From Deltaproteobacteria bacterium (GTDB taxonomy: Bacteria; SAR324; NAC60-12), in assembly GCA_002730365.1 (NCBI GenBank), contig PBZZ01000032.1, forward strand, positions 1 through 16,224: a stretch of 16,224 bases of DNA. The letters run 5' to 3'. The notes under the pieces are model-generated. The model did not search any database. It was not told the origin of the DNA and saw only the letters and a list, made by a program, of their open reading frames with translations. A program made the position numbers and the translations under genes. Positions 1 through 7,032 of the stretch are shown here, piece after piece (the first letter of the stretch is position 1; each line of letters starts with the position of its first letter).

Positions 1-1005
1 ATCGAGCGCAGTGATTATCCACCGGAGCGCTGCAAGGATATCCTTGACCAGGAAACAACAGCTATTCTGGGCTACGGCCCGCAGGGTCGTGGGCAGGGTT
101 TGAACATGCGAGATCAAGGCTTCAACGTTGTCTTGGGTGTGCGTCCTGGGCGTAGTTGGGACAAAGCACTTGCAGACGGATGGGTCGCCGGAGAAAACCT
201 TTTTGAGATGGAAGAAGCTGCTCAGAAAGGGACCATTCTTCAGTATTTAGTTTCGGATGCTGCACAGATCGCTTTATGGCCAATGGTGAAAAATTCTCTG
301 AAAAATGGAGATGCCCTTTATTTCTCACATGGTTTCGGCATTGTTTTTAAAGATCACACCAGTATCGTGCCTCAAGCCAATATTGATGTGATTCTCTGTG
401 CTCCAAAGGGGAGTGGGCTGACTGTTCGTACTCACTTTCTCGAAGGACGTGGAATCAACTCTTCATTCGCCATTCATCAGGATTACACTGGCAAGGCAAG
501 AGATCGTTGTATTGCAACCGCATTTGCGATTGGTTCTGGTCATCTTTTTGAGACGACCTTTGAGCAAGAAGTTCACAGCGATTTGACCGGAGAGCGCAGT
601 GTCTTAATGGGTATGCTGCAAGGGGCTTTCTTGGCTCAATATGAGGTACTCCGTGAGCACGGACATTCTCCATCAGAAGCTTATAACGAGACCATTGAAG
701 AAGCCCTTGAAAGTCTCTATCCCCTGGTTTCTCAACGTGGAATGGATTGGATGTATGCAAACTGCTCCACAACCGCTCAACGTGGTGCGCTGGATTGGGC
801 TCCCAAGTTCCATGCGGTGATCAAGCCCGTTGTCGAAGAATGCTACCAGAGCGTGATTCGAGGAGACGAAGCCAAGCGGTCGATCGATACCAATTCACAG
901 CCTGATTATCGGGACAAATTAGAGAAGGAACTGGAAATCGTGCGCAATCAGGAAATGTGGCAAGCAGGCCAAGTGCTTCGCCCACTTCGTCCAGAAAATC
1001 AGTAA
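1..1005 (+). CDS. ilvC: Ketol-acid reductoisomerase, 5' end missing
   Basis: The enzyme converts 2-acetolactate or 2-aceto-2-hydroxybutyrate to the dihydroxy acid, using NAD(P)H and Mg2+, in valine, leucine and isoleucine synthesis. The frame is open from base 1, so the N-terminus lies outside the window and 334 residues are visible. Counting from the window start, the Rossmann loop GYGPQG is at 24-29. The metal-binding Asp and Glu of SDLTGER are at 194 and 198, further Glu residues at 230 and 234, and the CSTTAQRGALDW motif with its substrate-contacting Ser at about 255-266. Phrases such as QGLNMRDQGFNVV, LYFSHGF, EGRGINSS and HSPSEAYNET match what I remember of yeast Ilv5 and Bacteroidetes enzymes more closely than E. 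coli or cyanobacterial IlvC. The C-terminal domain appears single, as in the short class. Family identification is secure; the subtype is from memory. Confidence 0.96.
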   Translation: MERSDYPPERCKDILDQETTAILGYGPQGRGQGLNMRDQGFNVVLGVRPGRSWDKALADGWVAGENLFEMEEAAQKGTILQYLVSDAAQIALWPMVKNSLKNGDALYFSHGFGIVFKDHTSIVPQANIDVILCAPKGSGLTVRTHFLEGRGINSSFAIHQDYTGKARDRCIATAFAIGSGHLFETTFEQEVHSDLTGERSVLMGMLQGAFLAQYEVLREHGHSPSEAYNETIEEALESLYPLVSQRGMDWMYANCSTTAQRGALDWAPKFHAVIKPVVEECYQSVIRGDEAKRSIDTNSQPDYRDKLEKELEIVRNQEMWQAGQVLRPLRPENQ

Positions 1006-1023
1006 TCCGATGAACAGGAAGCA

Positions 1024-1365
1024 ATGAATCTTCCTCTGTTGGACGCTGGTATCTTCTACGAACTGCAAATTTCGGATCAGCGTCCGGCTGATTTGCTGGA
1101 GGAGGCAGTAGAATTTGAAGGCTCCCTGAGGCTGCATTACAATCCTGGGCTGGTGTTGTTGCTGTTGAATCCTTTAGAGCCCAACAGCATTTTGTTCGAA
1201 TTTCGTGTGGGTGACATTCTTTACGCGGAGCAACTGGCCAGTATCAGTCGAGAGAATGGGGTTACGGTTGAACGAGTTCGTCTCTGGGTTCGGCGGGGTA
1301 GCCCTGCGGTTAAAATGCAGCCACTACGAGTGGATGAGCATCTAGCTGAAGAGAAAGCACGATGA
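1024..1365 (+). CDS. Hypothetical protein, coupled to EVE-domain gene
   Basis: I do not recognise this 113-residue protein. It starts 18 bp after ilvC and has a good ribosome binding site (AGGAAG) just before the ATG. Its stop overlaps the next gene's start (ATGA), so the two are probably translationally coupled. There is no signal peptide, and the hydrophobic run LVLLLLNPL near residue 45 is too short to be a convincing membrane segment. The alternation of hydrophobic and charged residues suggests a small mixed alpha/beta cytoplasmic protein. The second half (VGDILYAEQ to VRLWVRRGSP) is the most structured-looking part. It could be an accessory of the EVE protein or unrelated; no function is assigned. 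Confidence 0.75.
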   Translation: MNLPLLDAGIFYELQISDQRPADLLEEAVEFEGSLRLHYNPGLVLLLLNPLEPNSILFEFRVGDILYAEQLASISRENGVTVERVRLWVRRGSPAVKMQPLRVDEHLAEEKAR

Positions 1366-1826
1366 AGTACTGGTTAATGAAAAGTGAACCCGATGTTTTT
1401 TCGCTAGATGACCTGAAAAATTGTCCCCATCAGACAGAGCCCTGGGACGGGATCCGCAACTACCAGGCGCGCAATCTGATGCGCGACGAAATGAAAATGG
1501 GTGATCAGGCATTCTTTTACCACAGTCGTCAAGCGGAGCCTGCGATTGTTGGTACAGTAAGAGTCGTCCGCGAAGCTTACCCAGATCACACTTCATGGGA
1601 TCCCTCGAGTAAATACTTTGATGAAAAAAGCTCTCCAGAAAACCCTCGCTGGCTAATGGTGGATGTTCAGTTTGAGAATGAATTTTCACGTCCGGTTACT
1701 TTGAAAGAGATGCGAAGCATTCCTGAACTGAAAGAGATGTTCCTCTTGCGCAAGGGGATGCGTCTCTCCGTTCAACCTGTTACCGAAGCAGAATTTCAGT
1801 TGATTCTCGCTATCGCGAACGATTAA
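1362..1826 (+). CDS. EVE domain-containing protein
   Basis: This 154-residue protein is almost entirely one EVE domain, a PUA-like fold related to the eukaryotic thymocyte nuclear protein 1. The domain is thought to bind modified nucleobases in DNA or RNA. The family signatures are visible: MKYWLMKSEP at the N-terminus, the EPWDGIRNYQARNLMR segment (about 27-42), GDQAFFYHS (about 47-55), and IVGTVRVVREAYPD followed by PRWLMVDVQF. The length is typical for stand-alone bacterial EVE proteins. The start overlaps the previous gene by 4 bp, with an AAGAGAAAG purine stretch upstream serving as ribosome binding site. The substrate is unknown. It sits beside metabolic genes, not restriction genes, which favours a housekeeping RNA or DNA role over defence. 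Confidence 0.93.
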   Translation: MKYWLMKSEPDVFSLDDLKNCPHQTEPWDGIRNYQARNLMRDEMKMGDQAFFYHSRQAEPAIVGTVRVVREAYPDHTSWDPSSKYFDEKSSPENPRWLMVDVQFENEFSRPVTLKEMRSIPELKEMFLLRKGMRLSVQPVTEAEFQLILAIAND

Positions 1827-1855
1827 GTTGCCGTCACGGTCCCAATCCTGCTTTC

Positions 1856-1875
1856 AAAAGTTTATACTTTTTTTT
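1856..1875 (+). terminator. Weak AT-only hairpin with T run
   Basis: AAAAGT (1856-1861) can pair with ACTTTT (1866-1871) across a four-base loop, and T residues continue to 1875. It lies 30 bp after the EVE gene and 43 bp before the receiver gene, where a transcript boundary would be reasonable. The stem has only one GC pair, so it would be a poor terminator. The same stretch contains TATACT (1863-1868), which could instead be a -10 box, but I see no -35 partner. Confidence 0.25.
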
Positions 1876-1917
1876 GAATAAACTCCTCTCTCCCTCCCTG
1901 TTTGATGAGGTTCCCTG

Positions 1918-2295
1918 ATGGAAATCGGAGAAGAAACACGTGTATTAATCGTGGATGACTTCAATACTTCTCGCAGGATGATTCGCCAGACACTAAAAGA
2001 TCTTGGTACAGAGCTTTGTAATGAAGCCAAAGATCCTGACGAGGCGATCAAGTTGCTGGAGCGCTATCAATATCACCTGTTACTAGTTGATTGGTATCTG
2101 GATGGAGCTCGAGGTGTAGACCTCGTCAAACAGATCCGTGAAACTCACTCAAAAAAGTCTCTGCCAGTTCTCCTGATGCTGATGGATCCGCTAGACGATC
2201 AGCTTGCGATGGGAAAGGCAGCAGGGATCACTGCGCACATTCTCAAACCATTTGATGCAGGAACACTTTCCAAGACGCTGATGGGGTTTGAATGA
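1918..2295 (+). CDS. CheY-like stand-alone receiver protein, switch Thr replaced by Leu
   Basis: This is a single phosphoacceptor receiver domain of 125 residues with no output domain. The acidic pair is D13-D14, the phosphoacceptor Asp is D58 in LLLVDWYLDG, and the invariant Lys is K110 in ILKPFD. Aligned without gaps on E. coli CheY from the PV at 83-84 to the Lys, the conserved Thr/Ser (T87 in CheY) is Leu88 here, and the Tyr106 position is His107. Phosphorylation may still occur, but the usual Thr-Tyr switch coupling should not. The start is supported by GAGG at 1907-1910. The stop overlaps the next gene (ATGA). No histidine kinase is nearby, so its partner is unknown. Family assignment is firm; the signalling consequence is inference. 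Confidence 0.93.
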   Translation: MEIGEETRVLIVDDFNTSRRMIRQTLKDLGTELCNEAKDPDEAIKLLERYQYHLLLVDWYLDGARGVDLVKQIRETHSKKSLPVLLMLMDPLDDQLAMGKAAGITAHILKPFDAGTLSKTLMGFE

Positions 2296-2792
2296 GCAAG
2301 GTCATCAATTTTGCTGAACGGTTGGCTGACCGAAAAGCGAAGGAGGAGAGTCGACAAATTGAAGGATGGTTAATTTGGCTGCATTGTCCAAAGTGCAACA
2401 CGATAGAATATACGGAATTGCGGATGCCTGGAGGACGTGTCCATAAATGTGGGACACTTGTTGAAGAAGTAGAAATCCCGATTGACGTACGTGCTGAGTT
2501 TACAATCGCTCAAAGAAATATCGACAAGCTGGATGAACTTGAGGAGAAACAAAATTCGTCCAAGGTGATGAAGTTTGTTGGGGGAAGTATGAAGTCGACG
2601 ATCAAGCAACTCCGAGCTCGTGAAGAAGAGTATCAACAACGCCTGCAAAACATGACTTCAGAACGACTGAAATACTACCCAGAGCAATGGGATCCAAAAA
2701 CTCAGGGTGTTGAAATCACTGTCAGTGAACCTCTTGGGCTAGAGATCACAGAGGCTCGGCAAGGCCATCAGCTGTTCACCGATAAGAAGTGA
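2292..2792 (+). CDS. Hypothetical protein with putative zinc site and coiled coil
   Basis: I do not recognise this 166-residue protein. Residues 1-25 are a charged amphipathic helix. A CxxC pair (C32, C35) and HKC (H51, C53) bracket a short loop, together making a plausible four-ligand zinc ribbon. Residues about 70-128 are rich in Glu, Lys, Arg and Gln with heptad-like hydrophobics, consistent with a coiled coil. The C-terminal tail is acidic. There is no signal peptide or membrane segment. The gene overlaps the receiver gene by 4 bp upstream (ATGA) and recR by 4 bp downstream (GTGA), so all three are likely co-translated. It could be a partner or output protein for the receiver, or a nucleic-acid-associated factor related to RecR. 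Both ideas are inference from position. Confidence 0.82.
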   Translation: MSKVINFAERLADRKAKEESRQIEGWLIWLHCPKCNTIEYTELRMPGGRVHKCGTLVEEVEIPIDVRAEFTIAQRNIDKLDELEEKQNSSKVMKFVGGSMKSTIKQLRAREEEYQQRLQNMTSERLKYYPEQWDPKTQGVEITVSEPLGLEITEARQGHQLFTDKK

Positions 2793-3397
2793 GCATGCAG
2801 TATCCAGAATCGTTGGATCGTTTATCGCGTGAGTTGTCTAGGTTACCTGGGATTGGGAAGAAGACAGCGCTCAGGCTCGCTTTTGGGATACTCAGGTACA
2901 CACCAGAAGAAGCAGGGAACCTGGCGGAAGCCATTCGACAGGTGAAGGAGAGGATACATCACTGCTATGTCTGTCATGGGTTCACAGATCTTGGCACATG
3001 CTCGGTTTGCAGTAATCAAATGAGGAATCAGCGGCTAATCTGTGTGGTAGAACAGCCCAATAATGTCTTTCAAATTGAGCGAAGTCGGGTTTATCAGGGC
3101 GTTTATCATGTGTTGCTTGGCGCTTTATCCCCACTGGAAGGTATTGGACCTGACCAACTGCAAATTCGAAGCTTACGCAAGCGGCTGGAAAAAGGAGGAG
3201 CAGACGAGCTGATTCTAGCAACCAACCCGACAGTTCAGGGAGAAGCCACGGCTGGATTTTTGCAGTCAGAGTTGGCAGATTTAGTCCCTCAAATTACTAG
3301 ACTAGCCCGAGGCTTGCCAGCAGGAGGAGACCTAGAATATGTGGATGAAATCACCTTACAAGAAGCGTTTTCTGGAAGGAGAGGTTTGCATGATTAA
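2789..3397 (+). CDS. recR: Recombination mediator RecR
   Basis: RecR works with RecO (and RecF) to load RecA onto SSB-coated single-stranded DNA during gap repair. The 202-residue length is typical. An N-terminal helix-hairpin-helix region is visible (LSRLPGIGKKTALRLAF, about 16-32), then a four-cysteine zinc finger (C59, C62, C71, C74), then a Toprim domain beginning LICVVEQP at about 83 and continuing through LGALSPLEGIGPDQL. The C-terminal ATNPTVQGEATAGFL and RLARGLPAGGDLEYVDEITL segments are classic RecR. The start is either GTG at 2789, giving a 4-bp overlap with the preceding gene, or ATG at 2795; the sequence does not decide. In many bacteria recR follows dnaX and the ybaB-type nucleoid gene. 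Here it follows a receiver and a zinc-site protein instead. Confidence 0.97.
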   Translation: MSMQYPESLDRLSRELSRLPGIGKKTALRLAFGILRYTPEEAGNLAEAIRQVKERIHHCYVCHGFTDLGTCSVCSNQMRNQRLICVVEQPNNVFQIERSRVYQGVYHVLLGALSPLEGIGPDQLQIRSLRKRLEKGGADELILATNPTVQGEATAGFLQSELADLVPQITRLARGLPAGGDLEYVDEITLQEAFSGRRGLHD

Positions 3398-3842
3398 GTT
3401 ATTGTGGGGAACCCTGACTGTGTTAATCGGACTGATGAGCTTGGCTGCACCAACTGTAAGCGCATTGGGGAACTCCTGCTTGGAACGCTGTGTGGTAGAG
3501 CACCCTCAATTCGGCTTTCCACAATGCCGAGAACTTGGAGGGTTCCTTCAGGGTGATACCTGTTTTGAAGTCTATAATGATTGTTTGCAGAGTTGTCAAA
3601 TGACTAGCGCTCCCTCTCGCTTCATACCACCTCCAACGCTGACTGCTAATCAATGGCGACAACGCTCTGTTTGCGAAGACAACGTTTACAATTTTCCCTA
3701 CGAAACAGCCTCTGGAGACGTGAAGATTGATTTCCGCTGGAGTGGACAATGCGAATGCTTCAACGGTCAATTTTTTGTGGCCGAGTGTGGTCATGAATCT
3801 GTGACCTGTGACGAAGTCTGTTCCGGTGAAGCGAGCTTTTAA
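3390..3842 (+). CDS. Secreted cysteine-rich protein (12 Cys), function unknown
   Basis: This 150-residue protein starts with a Sec-type signal peptide: a Lys near the N-terminus, a hydrophobic core at about 4-20, and a likely cleavage site after VSA at about residue 25. The rest carries 12 cysteines: 30, 34, 46, 58, 65, 69, 95, 121, 123, 133, 140 and 144. Two CxxxC pairs (30/34 and 65/69) bracket the first half, resembling a twin-CX3C helical hairpin. A CxC (121/123) and another CxxxC (140/144) lie in the second half. The even count and exported location suggest six disulfides. The start at 3390 is chosen because AAGGAGAGG ends 5 bp before it. An upstream in-frame ATG at 3339 would add 17 residues lying inside recR. 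It overlaps recR by 8 bp. I do not recognise the family. Confidence 0.85.
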   Translation: MIKLLWGTLTVLIGLMSLAAPTVSALGNSCLERCVVEHPQFGFPQCRELGGFLQGDTCFEVYNDCLQSCQMTSAPSRFIPPPTLTANQWRQRSVCEDNVYNFPYETASGDVKIDFRWSGQCECFNGQFFVAECGHESVTCDEVCSGEASF

Positions 3843-3898
3843 AAAACCCCCATATTTTTAACCCCCCTTTTTTCTGCAGAATATAGCGAGTTCCGGTT
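3843..3898. other. Homopolymer-rich spacer before tyrS
   Basis: This 56-bp gap holds runs of A6, C5, T5, C6 and T6 in strictly alternating blocks. No inverted repeat exists, since there is almost no G to pair with the C runs, so it is not a hairpin terminator. I see no convincing promoter. Confidence 0.5.
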
Positions 3899-5110
3899 TT
3901 GAGCGTCCTGAAAGAATTTGAATGGCGGGGTTTCTGCCAGCAGCAAACCCATCCTGAAGAATTGGCATCTCGGATGGACCAGCAATCCATTTGCGCCTAT
4001 TGTGGATTTGATCCCACCGCTGATTCCCTACACGTTGGTCACCTGATTCCAATCATGGGATTAGCCCACTTGCAGAGACAAGGGCATCAAATCATCGCTC
4101 TGATGGGTGGTGGCACTGCGATGGTTGGGGATCCGAGCGGAAAAACTGAAATGCGCAAGATGCTCACAGAAGAGCAACTTCAGCAAAATATCGAAGCGAT
4201 TCGTCCACAATTTGGACGCTTTCTCAGATTTGACGAAAAGAATCTACAGATAAATAATTCGGAATGGCTACGGGATCTAAACTATCTGGATTTTCTACGT
4301 GAAATTGGCCGCCATTTCTCAGTCAATCGGATGCTTTCGTTCGAGACCTACAAAGCGCGTTTGGAAACAGGCCTCTCTTTTCTAGAGTTTAATTACCAAC
4401 TCCTGCAAGCTTACGACTTTCTGGAATTGAAGCGACGTTACGGCTGCATCCTACAACTTGGGGGTGATGATCAATGGGCGAATATTATCTCTGGGGTGGA
4501 CCTGATTCGACGAGTTGACCAGCACGATGCATTCGGTTTTACATATCCATTGTTGACTACTGCCAGTGGCAAGAAAATGGGCAAGACTGAATCTGGTGCT
4601 ATCTGGTTGGATCCAACGAGAACTTCACCCTACCAATACTATCAGTACTGGGTTAATCTTGACGATGCTGATGTGGCTAAGTGCCTAAGAATGTTCACTT
4701 ATTTGTCACAAGAGCAGATTCAGGAATTGGAGCATTTGGAGGGGGCAGATATTCGCAAAGCCAAAGCAGTGTTGGCCTTTGAGACCACAAGTTTGGCGCA
4801 TGGTGAAGAAGAGGCCCGAAAAGCAGAAAAGGGTGCTCAAGCAGTTTTTGGGGGAGGTGGAGATCGGAGCCAAGTTCCTGCAACTGAGATTCCTCAATCA
4901 AGAATAGGTACCCTGCTTTTGGATTTATTTGTGGAAGTGGGAATGTGCCCAAGTCGAAGTGAAGCGCGGCGGTTACTAAAGCAAGGTGGTCTTTACTTGA
5001 ATCAGGAACGGGTTGAAGAATTAGAGGCTACTTTGGCTGTTGAGCATTTTGTTGAGGGAGAAGTTTTGTTGAGGGCTGGGAAAAAGCGCTATCATCGAAT
5101 TATTATTTAA
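3899..5110 (+). CDS. tyrS: Tyrosyl-tRNA synthetase
   Basis: This class Ic synthetase charges tRNA-Tyr. The 403-residue length fits the TyrS1 family. The HIGH motif appears as HVGH (45-48) after YCGFDPTADSL. The tyrosine and ATP pocket shows GDPSGKTEMR (77-86), FNYQLLQAYDF (164-174) and GGDDQWANI (188-196). The KMSKS loop is KMGKT (226-230), a common TyrS variant. A C-terminal S4-like RNA-binding domain runs from about 345 to 403. The only start that preserves the family N-terminus (LKEFEWRG) is TTG at 3899: an in-frame stop lies just upstream at 3884-3886, and the first ATG (3974) would remove about 25 residues before the active site. The ribosome binding site is weak (GCGAG), so expression may be modest or coupled to upstream translation. 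No T-box leader is present. Confidence 0.97.
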   Translation: MSVLKEFEWRGFCQQQTHPEELASRMDQQSICAYCGFDPTADSLHVGHLIPIMGLAHLQRQGHQIIALMGGGTAMVGDPSGKTEMRKMLTEEQLQQNIEAIRPQFGRFLRFDEKNLQINNSEWLRDLNYLDFLREIGRHFSVNRMLSFETYKARLETGLSFLEFNYQLLQAYDFLELKRRYGCILQLGGDDQWANIISGVDLIRRVDQHDAFGFTYPLLTTASGKKMGKTESGAIWLDPTRTSPYQYYQYWVNLDDADVAKCLRMFTYLSQEQIQELEHLEGADIRKAKAVLAFETTSLAHGEEEARKAEKGAQAVFGGGGDRSQVPATEIPQSRIGTLLLDLFVEVGMCPSRSEARRLLKQGGLYLNQERVEELEATLAVEHFVEGEVLLRAGKKRYHRIII

Positions 5111-5113
5111 AAC

Positions 5114-5137
5114 TGCTATACTCATTTAAAAGTATAG
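5114..5137 (+). promoter_or_regulatory. Candidate extended -10 promoter inside a 7-bp dyad
   Basis: TGC-TATACT (5114-5122) resembles an extended -10 box (TGnTATAAT), without a recognisable -35. It forms the left arm of a perfect inverted repeat, CTATACT (5116-5122) and AGTATAG (5131-5137), separated by eight bases. It sits directly after tyrS and 15 bp before the Wzz-like start. It could be a promoter with an operator, or simply an AT-rich hairpin. No T run follows, so it is not a typical terminator. Confidence 0.35.
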
Positions 5138-5152
5138 GTTCAATCATTAAAT

Positions 5153-6346
5153 ATGTCCTCGGAGCAGCAAAAGAATGATCAGTTCAAAGATTTGAACAAC
5201 CGCTCCAATCTCATTCATTTTTCTGATACATACCAACCTCAAGATTCTAAAGGAATCAACCTCTATTTCTTAGTGCCGCAACTTAGTTTGAAGCGCATTT
5301 GGTGGACACTTTCAGCTAGCGTCCTGATTGCTTTTCTCGGAACTTGGGCTTATTTGAAGTTGACTCCGAAAATTTATGTAGCCAGAGTTTCTTACGAAGT
5401 TATCCCCCTTAATCCGGTCAACCTTCAGCAAAGGAATGACGGAGGTAGGATAGTCGATCTGGAAGAGGAATTTCTCAATCAGCGCGCAATCAGGCTGTTC
5501 CAAAAAATTGAGTTTCTCTCTTTTTTTCTTGATCGTACAGGCCTGAGCCCCCTGATTCTGACAGATCTGTATGATCCCTCAACAGATACCTATGCTCTAC
5601 CGAATGATTCCCTTTCTCCAGATGAATTTGCAGCCGACTCACTGATTAGAGATTCCGAAAAACCTACCTTCAAATTTCAAACTGAAAAATCATCTGGACT
5701 GACTTTATTAACAGTTCACTTTAGGGATCCAGATTTAGCAGTGAGCCTAGCTAATGATGGATTGCGTTGGGCTAACGACTACTTGCTCTCTCAAGAAATT
5801 ATCGATTTGCAGCTCCAATTAGATAGTCTTGAGCAATCTTTAGTTCAATTGGGAACAGAACAATCTGTTGAAATGAATTCGGCTGAAACGAAGACTTCAT
5901 TCTCAATCAGTCATATAGTTCTGGCTAATCTTCAGCAGCGCTTGATTGATCGTCAAATTGAGTTGGATGTACTGGAAAAGACGCAGCCAAGCGCAGCAAG
6001 CATAACGTACATGAAAGCTGAAATTGGAGGGTTGGCAGCAAAACTAGCTGAACTCAATAAACAAGGATCTAGTCAGTCAATTGAAGATGACAGAGAATCA
6101 GAGGAAATTTCAAAGTTGAGAATTCAGTTTGCTCAGACTCAAGCACGATTGCAATCGTTGCAGTCCGGGCAGCAGACTTTCATTCGAATTATTGATCGGG
6201 CCATTCCTCCTGAAAATCCGAGTAAACCCAATGTGCGGTTGATTCTAGCACTCTCGTTAGTTATAGGGTTGTTTGGTGGAGTGTTCTTGGTCTTTTTAGT
6301 CGATTTTGTTCGAAAGACCAGGCAGCGACTTTCAGTCAATCCTTAG
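5153..6346 (+). CDS. Wzz-type polysaccharide co-polymerase (chain-length determinant)
   Basis: Proteins of this family sit in the inner membrane and control the length of O-antigen, capsule or exopolysaccharide chains. The 397 residues show the standard layout. A cytoplasmic N-terminus carries a short Wzz-like stretch (about 35-48), and TM1 is at about 50-68. A long periplasmic region follows (70-360), with heptad-like helices at about 215-345. The proline-rich AIPPENPSKPN motif (350-360) sits immediately before TM2 (about 361-383), and a short basic tail ends the protein. No BY-kinase Walker motifs follow, so it is the kinase-less type. The ATG is preceded by only a weak AGG. No glycosyltransferase, flippase or polymerase genes are adjacent, so the polymer it serves cannot be named. 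The fold assignment is good; the symbol is withheld. Confidence 0.88.
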   Translation: MSSEQQKNDQFKDLNNRSNLIHFSDTYQPQDSKGINLYFLVPQLSLKRIWWTLSASVLIAFLGTWAYLKLTPKIYVARVSYEVIPLNPVNLQQRNDGGRIVDLEEEFLNQRAIRLFQKIEFLSFFLDRTGLSPLILTDLYDPSTDTYALPNDSLSPDEFAADSLIRDSEKPTFKFQTEKSSGLTLLTVHFRDPDLAVSLANDGLRWANDYLLSQEIIDLQLQLDSLEQSLVQLGTEQSVEMNSAETKTSFSISHIVLANLQQRLIDRQIELDVLEKTQPSAASITYMKAEIGGLAAKLAELNKQGSSQSIEDDRESEEISKLRIQFAQTQARLQSLQSGQQTFIRIIDRAIPPENPSKPNVRLILALSLVIGLFGGVFLVFLVDFVRKTRQRLSVNP

Positions 6347-6375
6347 AAACCAACTTTGAAAGTCCATACCCCATC

Positions 6376-7032
6376 TTACTCAATTTGCTTTCGTTGAGTC
6401 ACAACTAGCAAGGTACCCTCAGAAAATTCGATTCTGACATCCGGTTCAACACTGAGGTTGGAAACACCGGACGGTGGCTGACCAGGACACAGACTTCGAC
6501 CAGCAAGCGCATAATCCAAGCCCCAGCTGGTAATTTCAGTAACAGGTCCAAAAACTGGAATCAAGGAAACTGTGGTGCCTGCAGGTAGCACAGCAGACCA
6601 TCTCCCAGTCGAGAAATCTATCCGTTCAGCCTCATTCCAAAGGCTGATTTCCATCTGATTTTTGAAGCCAAAGCAAGCGTCCAGGCAGGCCATGAAATGA
6701 TCTGTCCGGTTCCCTTGCATCCCCAAGAGATGGACACCCTTGATCCCTCGCTGATGACAAAACTCGAGAACCTTTGAAACATCGTTGGTTTCTTGATCAG
6801 CGTCCAGATGTAGCTGGGAAGCTTGAAATTGCTTTCGATTTGCTTCAGTAAGTGAATCCAGATCTCCAACTACAAAATCTGGTTTTAGCCCTAACGATAA
6901 TAATCGATTTGCACCACCATCCGCTCCGATCCTCAGGTCTACTGTGCCCCAAAACTGTTCTAATAAGGTTTGAGAGGGCGTCTCTCCGTTTGCCACTATC
7001 AGTGCCGTTGGTGAATTAGGTCTTATGTCCAT
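6376..7032 (-). CDS. Thiamine pyrophosphokinase
   Basis: The enzyme transfers pyrophosphate from ATP to thiamine to make thiamine diphosphate. Using the ATG at 7032 the protein has 218 residues, the usual length. Motifs in order: ADGGANRLL (38-45), PDFVVGDLDS (51-60) with acidic metal ligands, ADQETNDVSKVLEF (78-91), LLGMQGNRTDH (102-112), and the C-terminal thiamine-binding part with SWGLDYAL (169-176) and GVSN (189-192). The frame stays open to 7161, but the extra 43 residues lie inside the opposite gene and do not resemble the family, so they are rejected. The start overlaps the start of the divergent rsmI-like gene by up to 8 bp. The 3' end faces the Wzz gene with only 29 bp between them. 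Ribosome binding site is weak (GAAAGAG). Confidence 0.94.
   Translation of the reverse strand: MDIRPNSPTALIVANGETPSQTLLEQFWGTVDLRIGADGGANRLLSLGLKPDFVVGDLDSLTEANRKQFQASQLHLDADQETNDVSKVLEFCHQRGIKGVHLLGMQGNRTDHFMACLDACFGFKNQMEISLWNEAERIDFSTGRWSAVLPAGTTVSLIPVFGPVTEITSWGLDYALAGRSLCPGQPPSGVSNLSVEPDVRIEFSEGTLLVVTQRKQIE

Noticed and set aside
3339..3389. Upstream in-frame ATG that would lengthen the cysteine-rich protein by 17 residues
   Set aside because: It lies deep in recR and would put charged residues before the signal peptide. ATG 3390 has a strong AAGGAGAGG ribosome binding site at the right distance.
3843..3880. A hairpin terminator in the A/C/T homopolymer tracts
   Set aside because: The C runs have no G runs to pair with, so no stem can form.
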